Assembly (NCBI GenBank): GCA_002699125.1
Contig: PABI01000135.1
Span: 1-64,000 of the forward strand
Origin: Anaerolineaceae bacterium
GTDB taxonomy: Bacteria; Chloroflexota; Anaerolineae; Promineifilales; Promineifilaceae
Length of the DNA: 64,000 bases
Direction of reading: 5' to 3'
Shown here: piece after piece, positions 23,734 to 31,757 of the stretch
Numbering within the stretch: position 1 is the first letter of the stretch
How the letters are laid out: each line of letters begins with the position of its first letter
Notes under the pieces: generated by a model
What the model was told of the DNA's origin: nothing
Database searches by the model: none
The model's input: the letters and a program-made list of their open reading frames with translations, nothing else
Made by a program: the position numbers and the translations under genes

Positions 23734-23828
23734 GGGACACGGATGGTTCGGCTGCGCTCACCACAAGCTTTCACAGATAAACACAGGTTTTTTTCTTTTA
23801 TCTGTGAAATCTGTGTTTATCTGTGTCC
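23734..23828. repeat. Dispersed imperfect palindrome with internal CTGCGCTCACCACAAGCTT
   Basis: GGGACACGGAT at the left and ATCTGTGTCC at the right bound nested stems (CACAGATAAACACAG against CTGTGTTTATCTGTG). Between the left arm and the nested stem sits CTGCGCTCACCACAAGCTT, almost the same as the loop of the element at 6254-6306. Confidence 0.65.
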
Positions 23829-23842
23829 AAAATGTTCCTACT

Positions 23843-24415
23843 CTATAAGTTCAAATGGGCAAAAATTTCTGGCTTGAGCACGGCAATGAAAGGCAAATTG
23901 CGATACAGTTCGTCAAAATCCAGCCCATAGCCTACCACAAACTCATCAGGGATATCAAAACCGATGTAATCGACCGGTACGTCTACTTCACGGCGGGAGG
24001 GTTTGTTGAGCAGGGTACAAATCTTGAGCGAGGCGGGTTGGCGTGCCAGCAAATTTTGGCGCAAATAGCTCAGCGTGTGGCCGCTGTCAATAATGTCTTC
24101 CACAATGAGCACGTTGCGTCCGGCCAGAGGTTGCTTCAGGTCCATGATGATCTGCACTGCACCACTACTGGTAGTGCTGCTACCGTAGCTAGAAATGCCC
24201 ATGAAGTCGAGGTGATGCGGCCGTTGCAAAGCCCGGCTCAAATCGGACAAAAAGACATAGCCACCTTTCAGCACACAAATCAGCAGCAAATCTTCTTCCT
24301 CAGCATAATCAGCTTCGATAGCGGTGGCTATTTCGGCAATGCGCTGCTGAAGCTGTTCTTCATTAATCAAAATCTCTTTAATATCCTGGTACAAATCGTG
24401 GCGTTTTTGGCTCAT
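23843..24415 (-). CDS. hpt: Hypoxanthine phosphoribosyltransferase
   Basis: 190 aa from the ATG at 24415, preceded by GGGAGAGG; codons upstream overlap tdk and are not conserved. LLLICVLKGGYVFLSDLSR and the PRPP-binding loop VLIVEDIIDSGHTLSYL (about residues 103-119) identify the enzyme, as do LLNKPSRREVDVPVDYIGFDIPDEFVVGYGLD. It salvages hypoxanthine and guanine to IMP and GMP. It follows tdk by 14 bp in a salvage-ribosomal operon. Confidence 0.95.
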   Translation of the reverse strand: MSQKRHDLYQDIKEILINEEQLQQRIAEIATAIEADYAEEEDLLLICVLKGGYVFLSDLSRALQRPHHLDFMGISSYGSSTTSSGAVQIIMDLKQPLAGRNVLIVEDIIDSGHTLSYLRQNLLARQPASLKICTLLNKPSRREVDVPVDYIGFDIPDEFVVGYGLDFDELYRNLPFIAVLKPEIFAHLNL

Positions 24416-24429
24416 CGACACACCTCTCC

Positions 24430-25020
24430 CTAATGATTGCCGTTGCGGGCCGGCAAAACCTGATGACATTCGCGACAGCGGGCCTCGTAAACTTCAGCAG
24501 CACCGACCAAAACGACCGGATCATCATAAGCGGCCGGCTGGCCGTCAATCAGGCGCTGGGTGCGGCTGGCCTCTTCACCACAAACAACGCAAATGGCGTG
24601 CAGCTTGCTGACCATTTCGGCGCGGGCCAGCAATTGGGGCATAGGGCCAAAGGGCACCCCGCGAAAATCCATATCCAGCCCGGCACAGATGACGCGCCGG
24701 CCCTGCTCTACCAGCTGTTCGCAAATGTCGATAACGGCCGTATCAAAAAACTGCACCTCATCAATCGCCACCACCGTCGTGTTTTCATCAAGCGTCTCCA
24801 TAATGCGCTGTGAAGAAGCCACCGGCAGCGCTTCAAAATCGGCCCCGTTGTGAGACGTCACTCTTTCGGCATGATAGCGATTATCAATGACTGGTTTGAA
24901 CACCTGAATTTGTTGGCGGGCAATTTGAGCACGGCGCAAACGGCGAATCAGTTCCTCAGTTTTGCCGCTAAACATGCTGCCGCAAATAACTTCAATGCGG
25001 CCTCTGGAATGTTTGGTCAT
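24430..25020 (-). CDS. tdk: Thymidine kinase
   Basis: 196 aa from the ATG at 25020, which has a strong AGGAGGAAGG. The P-loop reads EVICGSMFSGKTEELIRRLRRA (about residues 10-31), the Walker B-like segment VVAIDEVQFFD follows, and the C-terminal zinc site has CVVC and CRECH cysteines, as in type II thymidine kinases. It phosphorylates thymidine to dTMP for salvage. A hairpin at 25054-25085 separates it from rpmE upstream. Confidence 0.96.
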   Translation of the reverse strand: MTKHSRGRIEVICGSMFSGKTEELIRRLRRAQIARQQIQVFKPVIDNRYHAERVTSHNGADFEALPVASSQRIMETLDENTTVVAIDEVQFFDTAVIDICEQLVEQGRRVICAGLDMDFRGVPFGPMPQLLARAEMVSKLHAICVVCGEEASRTQRLIDGQPAAYDDPVVLVGAAEVYEARCRECHQVLPARNGNH

Positions 25021-25053
25021 CCTTCCTCCTGTACAAATACAATACAAAACAAG

Positions 25054-25085
25054 AAAGGGCAGATACGTTTTCGCATCTGCCCTTT
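25054..25085 (-). terminator. Hairpin between rpmE and tdk
   Basis: AAAGGGCAGAT (25054-25064) and ATCTGCCCTTT (25075-25085) form an 11-bp stem with a 10-nt loop. On the minus strand it is followed by CTTGTTTTG, so it can terminate or attenuate ribosomal transcripts before tdk. Confidence 0.7.
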
Positions 25086-25113
25086 TGAAATAACAATGGT
25101 AATCCGACTAAAA

Positions 25114-25560
25114 CTAGTCGATAAGCCCTTCGGCGCGAAGGAAGCGCTTAATATCAATCAGCGCTTTTTGGCCGATGCCGGGCAGCGCCAGCAGGGCATC
25201 GTCACCCTGGTTCAGCAGTTCGAGCACGTCACCAACGGTGGTTACGTCAGCTTCTTTCAGCGCTTTGGTCGCGCGCGTGCCTAAATCCATGCCATCTACT
25301 TCCAGGTTCACGGGTTTGGTAGTTTCTTTGACTTCTTCTTCCTGCTTGACCAGCTCTTCACGTCTCTGCAAACGACGCATGAAGCGGTCTACCTGACCTT
25401 CTGTATCGACCAGGCGCTGAGTGCCGGTGTAGAAAGGATGGGTACCGGACCAGATTTCCACGCGGATTTCTGGCTGGGTGGAACCCACTGTCATCACAAC
25501 TTCGCCATCAACAATCACTTTGGCGTCGGGATACCATTTGGGATGAATTTCTTGTTTCAT
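25114..25560 (-). CDS. rpmE: 50S ribosomal protein L31 fused to a helix-hairpin-helix domain
   Basis: 148 aa from the ATG at 25560; bacterial L31 is about 66-90 aa. The first 65 residues match L31 (MKQEIHPKWYPDAKVIVDGE, then SGTHPFYTGTQRLVDTEGQVDRFMRR) and lack the zinc-type cysteines. A charged linker (EELVKQEEEVKETTKP) leads to an alpha-CTD-like HhH domain: MDLGTRATKALKEADVTTVGDVLEL and LLALPGIGQKALIDIKRFL. The latter should bind nucleic acid. The gene lies in the order rplU-rpmA-rpmE and ends at a hairpin before tdk. Confidence 0.9.
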   Translation of the reverse strand: MKQEIHPKWYPDAKVIVDGEVVMTVGSTQPEIRVEIWSGTHPFYTGTQRLVDTEGQVDRFMRRLQRREELVKQEEEVKETTKPVNLEVDGMDLGTRATKALKEADVTTVGDVLELLNQGDDALLALPGIGQKALIDIKRFLRAEGLID

Positions 25561-25577
25561 GTTGTCCAACGCCTTCC

Positions 25578-25835
25578 TTAACTTTCGACGGGATACACGC
25601 TGACGTATTTACGGCCGTGTTTCGTCTCGAAAGTTACCTGCCCTTCAATCATGGAAAAGATGGTGTAATCTTTGCCAACACCTACATGATTGCCTGGTCT
25701 AATTTTGGTGCCGCGCTGGCGGATAATAATGTTACCCGGAATCACGTATTCACCACCATATCGTTTTACGCCCAGCCGCTTGGCATTACTGTCACGGCCG
25801 TTTTTTGTTGAGCCTGCACCTTTCTTATGTGCCAT
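25578..25835 (-). CDS. rpmA: 50S ribosomal protein L27
   Basis: 85 aa. MAHKKGAGSTKNGRDSNAKRLG is the standard L27 start without the cleavable N-terminal extension of Firmicutes, followed by GNIIIRQRGTKIRPGNHVGVGKDYTIF. Its N-terminus reaches the peptidyl-transferase centre. It lies 13 bp after rplU and 17 bp before rpmE, part of a single operon from the promoter at 26262-26290. Confidence 0.98.
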   Translation of the reverse strand: MAHKKGAGSTKNGRDSNAKRLGVKRYGGEYVIPGNIIIRQRGTKIRPGNHVGVGKDYTIFSMIEGQVTFETKHGRKYVSVYPVES

Positions 25836-25848
25836 GTCACTTGCTCCT

Positions 25849-26163
25849 TTACCCTGTTACGATCTCGTCAATCCGCAGCCGCGTATAGCTCTGCCGATGT
25901 CCTTGACGACGACGATACCGTTTCTTAGGCTTATACTTCCAAACAAAAATCTTTTCACCACGATACTGTTCAACAACAGTCGCTTTGACAGATGCACCTG
26001 TCACGTTTGGTTGACCAACTTTTACATCATCGCCATTCGCCAGGAGCAAGACATTTTCCAGTTCGATTTGCTCACCGACTTCGTAAGGGAGCTTTTCAAC
26101 GGAGAAGCTGTGCCCCTCTTCGGCGCGGTATTGCCGGCCACCACTTTCTACAATTGCGTACAC
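25849..26163 (-). CDS. rplU: 50S ribosomal protein L21
   Basis: 104 aa, full length, GTG start at 26163 preceded by GGAGG. MYAIVESGGRQYRAEEGHSF is the family start, and KIFVWKYKPKKRYRRRQGHRQSYTRLRIDEI is the conserved rRNA-binding C-terminus. First gene of the rplU-rpmA-rpmE(-tdk-hpt) cluster. A terminator-like hairpin lies between its consensus promoter and its ribosome site, suggesting leader-mediated autoregulation. Confidence 0.98.
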   Translation of the reverse strand: MYAIVESGGRQYRAEEGHSFSVEKLPYEVGEQIELENVLLLANGDDVKVGQPNVTGASVKATVVEQYRGEKIFVWKYKPKKRYRRRQGHRQSYTRLRIDEIVTG

Positions 26164-26173
26164 GTTGTGCCTC

Positions 26174-26207
26174 CAAAAAAAACCAGCACCTCTAAAAGGA
26201 TGCCGGT
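26174..26207 (-). promoter_or_regulatory. Terminator-like hairpin in the rplU leader (candidate L21 attenuator)
   Basis: On the minus strand ACCGGCATC, loop CTTTTAGA, GGTGCTGGT (two G-U pairs) form a 9-bp stem followed by eight T residues. The ribosome site GGAGG follows at once and then the GTG start. The position after the promoter and before the gene is that of an attenuator. Confidence 0.75.
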
Positions 26208-26261
26208 GCGAAAATTTGTAATCTGTCTGAGCAGTGGTAGAGAACCCAGACGCGAACGAGG

Positions 26262-26290
26262 ATTATAGCTTGCCCCTGTTTGATTGTCAA
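26262..26290 (-). promoter_or_regulatory. Consensus promoter of the rplU operon
   Basis: On the minus strand TTGACA, exactly 17 bp and TATAAT: a perfect sigma-70-type promoter about 100 bp before the rplU start. Confidence 0.93.
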
Positions 26291-26294
26291 AGCG

Positions 26295-26323
26295 AAAAAC
26301 GGCCGTATTTGGGTACGGCCGTT
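26295..26323 (-). terminator. Hairpin built from two ACGGCCGT copies
   Basis: AACGGCCGTA (26298-26307) and TACGGCCGTT (26314-26323) form a 10-bp stem with loop TTTGGG. On the minus strand the stem is followed by TTTTT and it lies just ahead of the rplU -35, so it can insulate that promoter from upstream minus-strand transcription. Confidence 0.65.
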
Positions 26324-26712
26324 CGCCATCTACCATCTCTCTTTCGAGGCTTTCGAGGACGTTACAACAATTTGTTCAACAGCAAGGAAAACCGGAACTT
26401 TTGCGGCTCACCACCTTCGGGCAAGGAAGACGGCTGCGTTTCTGGCAAAGCTGCCTGCTCAGCTGCTCAGACTCCGGCGCGATGAGCGGTTGGTTGACGC
26501 CTAAAACAATGTATTCCTTTGGCTTTTGCCAGCTTTTGCAACGCGTCACCTCGTTCCAGAAGTTCCATAGCCCCTCATCAACAACCTCCGCCTTAGTCAG
26601 CACATTGGGCCACATTATACACCGCTGGCGCCTTAAGGGACGTTTTGGGGGAAGTTTGGGGGACGGCCGTTAGCTATGCTGCGCGTATCAATTCAGCACG
26701 GAGCATTCGGTC
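26324..26712. other. Region without a convincing gene
   Basis: Several short open frames overlap here on both strands (for example minus 26376-26615, 79 codons), but none shows a recognisable domain or a ribosome site. The minus one begins at a TATAATG and would end near the hairpin at 26295-26323, so a small or decayed gene is possible. The right end probably contains the promoter of the gene at 26713. Confidence 0.35.
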
Positions 26713-27489
26713 ATGGTTAAGTTTTCGATTGGGTTCATTGCCCTTCTGGTATCACTATTTATCTCTAATTATCTAACGGTTAAGCATCAACCAGTTTCTC
26801 ATCCAAAAAACGCTCTGGCAATGGCCGCAGAGCCAGACAGCATAGAGCCAGTCACACCAGCATCCTCTCAAGTTGCTGATGCGTTGGAGCAATCGTTTTG
26901 CGCACCACAAATTTGTGGTGAGGCTGGCTGGCAGCAGTGGATCATTGTCACACCAGGCGATTCCTGGCAAACAGATGAGCTGATCCTGCTCAGAGATATT
27001 TTGACAACCGTGATAGACGCGCTGGATCAACAAGGGTTGGACGGCCGTTCCCTGCTCAGCGGCTACCGCTTCCAACGCCAGCAGGGAGAATACATCATTG
27101 GCCATCCCGGGCGCGTCGCCGTTGTTAATCACACAACTCAGGAAATCACGCTGGCAGACGCTTCCTTCAAACGTCTGCGCGGGTTCTACATCTTCCATGA
27201 ATTGGGTCATGTCATCGATTGGCGTACCGAGCGCCAGTTATCGACAGCTTTTCATATCATGGTTGGCAGCGATCAGACCCAAAGCGCGACGGCAGATGGG
27301 TACTGGCTGAACCAGGCTGCGGAACATGATTTGGAAGAAGCTGTGGCCGATGCTTTTGCGCTGTGGATTATGTCAAATTACGGTGGGGATTACCGACCGG
27401 TGTTTGCCCACACCCCGGTGACGACCGATTATGAAGGAATTACCCGGACATTTTCTACGTCTCTAAAGCAAATGGCACTGCCGCAATAA
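26713..27489 (+). CDS. Exported putative zinc metallopeptidase
   Basis: 258 aa. It has an N-terminal hydrophobic segment (SIGFIALLVSLFISNYL). HELGHVIDW at residues 162-170 supplies the HExxH zinc motif, and LEEAVADAFALW at 207-218 supplies a glutamate/aspartate third-ligand region as in gluzincins. Two cysteines (63 and 68) may pair. The role is unknown; it might trim envelope proteins. It reads like a complete gene with its stop at 27487-27489. The two gene remnants downstream are unrelated. Confidence 0.7.
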   Translation: MVKFSIGFIALLVSLFISNYLTVKHQPVSHPKNALAMAAEPDSIEPVTPASSQVADALEQSFCAPQICGEAGWQQWIIVTPGDSWQTDELILLRDILTTVIDALDQQGLDGRSLLSGYRFQRQQGEYIIGHPGRVAVVNHTTQEITLADASFKRLRGFYIFHELGHVIDWRTERQLSTAFHIMVGSDQTQSATADGYWLNQAAEHDLEEAVADAFALWIMSNYGGDYRPVFAHTPVTTDYEGITRTFSTSLKQMALPQ

Positions 27490-27502
27490 AGTGGAGCATC
27501 GG

Positions 27503-27697
27503 CTAACAGCTAGAATTTGTTGTTAGCGCTGATCGCACAAGGGAAACGGCCGTTTCCTTACCGCCAATGAATTCAGGAACGGCCGTCACCTCTGTAAACA
27601 ACAATCCCAGGATTTGCCACTCCCGGCCAATGGCCAGATGCCACTCCAGAGCATCCAGATATTGGGCTTTGGCTTCATCGGCCTGCCCCATCAGCAT
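27503..27697 (-). pseudogene. Remnant of the TPR C-terminus of a large regulator
   Basis: About 64 codons reading GQADEAKAQYLDALEWHLAIGREWQILGLLF and then GGKETAVSLVRSALTTN. This resembles the last TPR and tail of large LuxR/AfsR-type ATPase regulators (RAARLLGAAxxLR type ending). There is no start region, and the frame ends at the junction with the opposite-strand fragment at 27715. It contains two ACGGCCGT copies. It is best read as a decayed 3' end. Confidence 0.5.
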
Positions 27698-27714
27698 GTA
27701 ATCACTATCAAATT

Positions 27715-27966
27715 GTGGGCAGCAAAGGGCGCAGTCACGATTTCAACAACCAATTTTGGCCGCTGCGGGAAGAAAGCCGTGACCGTTGGGTAAATATTGC
27801 CCAGGTGATGCGCAGCAAAAAGGGTCTGCCCCCCGTCCAGCTAATTCATACTGACGCCGGCTACTTTGTACGAGACGGGCATCATCGTATTTCGGCAGCC
27901 CGGGCATTAGGCCAGACAGCTATTGAAGCGGAGGTTGTTTCCTACAAAAATCAAGTCCCCTGCTAG
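27715..27966 (+). pseudogene. 5'-truncated ParB/sulfiredoxin-like nuclease-domain gene
   Basis: 83 codons from a GTG. GRSHDFNNQFWPLREESRDRW and GLPPVQLIHTDAGYFVRDGHHRISAARALGQTAIEAEV match the DGxHRxxxAxxxG core of ParB-like domains found in small Chloroflexota proteins of about 130-150 aa. Here the N-terminal 50-60 residues are missing and no ribosome site precedes the GTG. It meets the inverted TPR remnant at about 27700, indicating a deletion or rearrangement point. Confidence 0.6.
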
Positions 27967-28036
27967 AAGTGAGGATATTGACGGCCGATTTTGGCTGCTT
28001 CTTCATGGGAGGGAGACATTGAGTATTTAGGGTGTC

Positions 28037-29023
28037 TTATTCAGCAACCGTTTTGTAAGTGTAGGGATAAGCGGGAAATTTGGCTTTAATCACAGCAATT
28101 TCGGCCGCGCAAGGGCTTGGCCATGCTGATTCGTCCGCCGGGTGCATTGCAACCTGATGCACCCGGCCAAAGAGACGCGGATCGCTCCAGTGATCACGGT
28201 CAACGTAGCTTAAGCGATAGGTAATTTCATCGCTTACATAACACCAATCCTGGCCGTAAATAATAAACGGTCGTGGTATGGAGAGCATGTAACGGGGTGA
28301 CAGCTCGTGCAAATTTTGGGGATAATGGCCGTTCCAAACATGATACCTGCCCAAAGCCCCCACGACCGCGTCCGCCCTCTGCGCTGTCAAGGCCCGATAA
28401 TCCACCTGCCGGGCAGCGGCCAATACAGCAAATAATATTGGCAGCAAAAGCAACACATAACCGAAGCCTAAAATTTTTCTACGATTGGGCAGCGTATTGA
28501 AAAGGATAAATCCGGCCATGATCAAACCAATGCTGGGAAAAAAGAGCCATAAATAGGCCAACGAATCGCCAGTGTTGTCCCAAACAATGAACCAATAAAA
28601 AGAATGGATGGCTTTGGCAATTAAGAGCAAGCTGAGGAACAAAACGGCCGTTGTCCACCACCGATTAGGCCGCAGCGACACGGACGTTGACAGCCGCCGC
28701 ATTCCAGCTGCCAGCAGCAGTGCCGCCACAATTAAAGCGGGTGTGATCGTAAAAAAATAGGCCAATTCGGCGCTCGAATTGAGCGTCTCGCCCGGAAAAA
28801 AAGCCACCATTGTGGCGTCAGGCAAAAACAAGGCAATCATAAAAACCAGCCCAACAACCAGCCACCAGGCAAGCGGCAGGCGCTTCACGGCCTCATTTAG
28901 TATAAGTGCCAGAACAGCAGCAATTGGTACATAAATAAGCCCTTGTAACCTTGCGCCCCTAAAAAGCAGCACACCACCCATGGCAATGAGTAAGATAACG
29001 ATATAGAGCAGCTTTGTTTTCAT
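28037..29023 (-). CDS. Hypothetical multi-pass membrane protein
   Basis: 328 aa. There are six or seven TM segments in the first 210 residues (for example LLYIVILLIAMGGVLLF, AWWLVVGLVFMIALFLP, ALIVAALLLAAGM, FGYVLLLLPILFAVLAAA). A C-terminal exported part of about 110 residues follows: ADAVVGALGRYHVWNGHYPQNLHELSPRYMLSIP, reminiscent of the C-terminal half of type II pseudopilins. No family recognised. AGGAGT precedes the ATG. It lies 18 bp after the FG-GAP gene in the PadR operon. Confidence 0.7.
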   Translation of the reverse strand: MKTKLLYIVILLIAMGGVLLFRGARLQGLIYVPIAAVLALILNEAVKRLPLAWWLVVGLVFMIALFLPDATMVAFFPGETLNSSAELAYFFTITPALIVAALLLAAGMRRLSTSVSLRPNRWWTTAVLFLSLLLIAKAIHSFYWFIVWDNTGDSLAYLWLFFPSIGLIMAGFILFNTLPNRRKILGFGYVLLLLPILFAVLAAARQVDYRALTAQRADAVVGALGRYHVWNGHYPQNLHELSPRYMLSIPRPFIIYGQDWCYVSDEITYRLSYVDRDHWSDPRLFGRVHQVAMHPADESAWPSPCAAEIAVIKAKFPAYPYTYKTVAE

Positions 29024-29041
29024 CAGGTACTCCTAATGGTC

Positions 29042-31732
29042 TTATTGCGAGAAACGGCCGTTCCCCTCATTCAGCCACACCGTCACCTCGTCCAGCTCAC
29101 CCACCACAATGTCCGGCAGCTGGTCGCCATTCACGTCGGCCACGGCCAGAGCGCCGTTGGGACGGTAGCGAATGTGCTGGCTGCCTTCGGCAAAGTGACC
29201 GCTGCCGTCGTTCCACCAGATGACGCCCTGCCGCCACCAGGCAAAACTGGCGGCAAGCTCATGCCCGGTCACTGCATCCAAGTCGCCATCGCCATCCAAA
29301 TCGATCAGAACGGCCGTCAGCGTGCGTTTCTGGCTCCACGTTTGAATGCTAAGGCGGAAACGGCCGTCGCCATCATTCAGCCACAATTCATCAGCACCTT
29401 CGTTGCCCACCAGTGCATCCAGATCGCCATCACCGTCTACATCGCCCAATGCCACGGCGTAGGTGCGCTGTCGCCCCAAATGCTGACCGCTGTCGCTAAA
29501 GATGCCGCGGCCATCGTTGAGCCAAACTTCGTTGGGCAACAAGTCGCTCTGAACATCGTCACCATTGCCCCGCGTATTGCCCACAAAAGCATCCAGGTCA
29601 CCATCCCCATCCAGGTCGCCCAGGTCGATGGCCTCGCTGCCGCTGGTGCCCAATTCTTGACCGCTGTCTACCAATCGATCTTTGCTGCCCCACAGCACCC
29701 GGTTCGCTGCCGGCACCCAGCGCGTTTGCCCTGGCGTGGGATCGCTGGCAATGCCAACGCCGCAGCAGCCGGCCACAAAAACGTCGGCCAGGCCATCGTC
29801 GTTCAAATCCCCCACCTGAAAAAATGAGGTGTTGATGCCGGATTCCGGCGCTTCCAGACCCCGCATCCGAAAACTCAAACTGAGAAAACGGCCGTCACCC
29901 CGGTTGCCATACGCCACTGGACCGCCCATGCCGCCCAGCAGAATGTCTAAATCGCCATCCTCATCCATGTCCAACAGCACCGCGCTGGTACTGCCGTTAC
30001 CTACCGGCTGCTCAGTTGGGGAAAAACGGCCGTGCCCATCATTCAAAAAAAGGGCGTTATCGGCGTTGGGAATCAGACGGCGCGTGTTGGCCAAAAAGGC
30101 ATCCAAATCACCGTCGCCGTCCACATCCCCCAGCACCACCTGCTGCGTATATGGCTCCGCCTCCAGCTGAAGCGGCAGGAAAACAGCACCCAAAAAGAGG
30201 CAGCAGGCCAGCAGGCCACCGCCCAGCAGCAAGACGACCACTCGCCTGCGCCGCGATTTGCTGGGTAAGGCATGATCATCTGCGTCTCGCCGCGTCTCCA
30301 GACGAGCTTCTCGCCGCGCCCGCCTGCGCTGCCACCAGGCCAGCAGGCCAACCGGCTCCGGGAATTGGGGGAATGCGGCCGTTTGCCGCCGCGTCCGCCC
30401 CACCATCCACGGCAGCAGCAAAAGGCCAACCAGACCCAAGTTGAAAATGATGAAATCGGCCGTTTCAAATGCGGGAATAAGCGCCGAGATTTGCGACAGC
30501 TCCGATTTGTTGTAGGTCAGGCTGCGCACCATGCCGGTCAGATACGCCGGCCAATGCAGCAAGGGCAGCAGCAACAGCATCAGCCCGAAAAACGCCAAAA
30601 CAGATCGTCGCAGGCCGGCCGAACGCAGCCGCCAGAGGCTCACCAACATGACCACAACCCCCAGCAGCCACAGCCCAATCAAAATGGGGGTGAGGCTGAG
30701 TTGGAACGCCTCCAAATCGCTGGGGCCAAGCAGTCGGGAGGCCGACAGGACGGCAAAATAAGCGAGCCAGGTACCGGCAAAAATGATGCGTGTGAGGCAA
30801 TAAGCGGCACGGCCGTTCTCCTTTCCCCAGGCATTCAGCGTTTGCAGCAGGATGATGATCAAAAAAGGCGCGAGCGCCTGCAAGAATTGCGGCAGCACGC
30901 TGCTCATGGCATTTTCCATACCGGGGCTAAATGCAGCTGCACTCCACGATAGCAGTATCCCAGGTAGCAGCGCCGCGCTTAGCATCAGCCACAGGTCGCC
31001 GTTGATCGTGCGCTGAAGAGTGATGGCTACGGCCGTTAGCGCCAAAATCAAATTGACGATGGTAAAGATAACCGTCGTCATTGCCTCGGAGGCAAACTCC
31101 ATGCTAAACGCCCACGGCATCAGCAAATATTGCAAAAACAGTAGCGTGCCGTGACGCGGCCAGCGGCGCACCACCCAATACATCACCAGCAGCCAGCCAA
31201 CCTGAATCAGCACCTGAGACAGATTGTTTAGCAGCCGGGACAAGGAATTCCAGGCAAATTCATCGGCAAATAAGGAATACGGCAGCCAATTTTGGCCATA
31301 AAAAATGAGCAGTCCCAGCCAGCTTACCACCCAGCCCGGCCAGCGCCGCCACCAAGCCACCAGCACACCAATGGATAAGGCAGCCAGGGGGAAATAGCGG
31401 GGCAGATTATAATTAAAAGCAATAAGGGAAAGGGTGATGAGGAAGGGTCCAGCGGCGGCAACAGCTTCCCACCCGGACAAAAACGAGGTGCGCGGCAGCA
31501 AAAGCTGCCGGTTGCGCTCGCGGGCATGTTCGCGCAAACAGCTCAACGGCCAGTCGCGCAGTTCACGCCCGACCACAGCCAGGGCCTCACGGTTGCTTTT
31601 TGCCGCTGACTCCTGTAAATGCCGTTGAAAAACGGCCGTCACTTCCTCGCCAAATTCCTCCCGAAAATAGCGTGGATACAGCCGCAGCAGCAGCGCATAA
31701 AGCCAGAGGGCAAATTGGGTCAGGCGCGTCAT
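29042..31732 (-). CDS. Large membrane protein with seven FG-GAP/VCBS repeats
   Basis: 896 aa. The N-terminus (LWLYALLLRLYPRYFREEFGEEVTAVF) resembles the permease-prefix/HAAS-type segment of proteins made with PadR regulators. About ten TM segments follow up to residue 450, then a last TM (VVVLLLGGGLLACCLFLGAVF) near 505. The C-terminal 370 residues hold seven calcium-loop repeats such as DVDGDGDLDAFLAN, DMDEDGDLDILLGG, DLNDDGLADVFVAG and DVNGDQLPDIVVGE, enough for a seven-bladed integrin-like propeller outside the cell. It follows padR by 25 bp. Confidence 0.82.
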   Translation of the reverse strand: MTRLTQFALWLYALLLRLYPRYFREEFGEEVTAVFQRHLQESAAKSNREALAVVGRELRDWPLSCLREHARERNRQLLLPRTSFLSGWEAVAAAGPFLITLSLIAFNYNLPRYFPLAALSIGVLVAWWRRWPGWVVSWLGLLIFYGQNWLPYSLFADEFAWNSLSRLLNNLSQVLIQVGWLLVMYWVVRRWPRHGTLLFLQYLLMPWAFSMEFASEAMTTVIFTIVNLILALTAVAITLQRTINGDLWLMLSAALLPGILLSWSAAAFSPGMENAMSSVLPQFLQALAPFLIIILLQTLNAWGKENGRAAYCLTRIIFAGTWLAYFAVLSASRLLGPSDLEAFQLSLTPILIGLWLLGVVVMLVSLWRLRSAGLRRSVLAFFGLMLLLLPLLHWPAYLTGMVRSLTYNKSELSQISALIPAFETADFIIFNLGLVGLLLLPWMVGRTRRQTAAFPQFPEPVGLLAWWQRRRARREARLETRRDADDHALPSKSRRRRVVVLLLGGGLLACCLFLGAVFLPLQLEAEPYTQQVVLGDVDGDGDLDAFLANTRRLIPNADNALFLNDGHGRFSPTEQPVGNGSTSAVLLDMDEDGDLDILLGGMGGPVAYGNRGDGRFLSLSFRMRGLEAPESGINTSFFQVGDLNDDGLADVFVAGCCGVGIASDPTPGQTRWVPAANRVLWGSKDRLVDSGQELGTSGSEAIDLGDLDGDGDLDAFVGNTRGNGDDVQSDLLPNEVWLNDGRGIFSDSGQHLGRQRTYAVALGDVDGDGDLDALVGNEGADELWLNDGDGRFRLSIQTWSQKRTLTAVLIDLDGDGDLDAVTGHELAASFAWWRQGVIWWNDGSGHFAEGSQHIRYRPNGALAVADVNGDQLPDIVVGELDEVTVWLNEGNGRFSQ

Positions 31733-31757
31733 GGTGGCCTCTGTAGGTTTACCGGCT

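Noticed and set aside
26284..26673. 130-codon plus-strand frame between rplU and the metallopeptidase gene
   Set aside because: No ribosome site, no domain, low-complexity composition; the overlapping frames on both strands are equally unconvincing.
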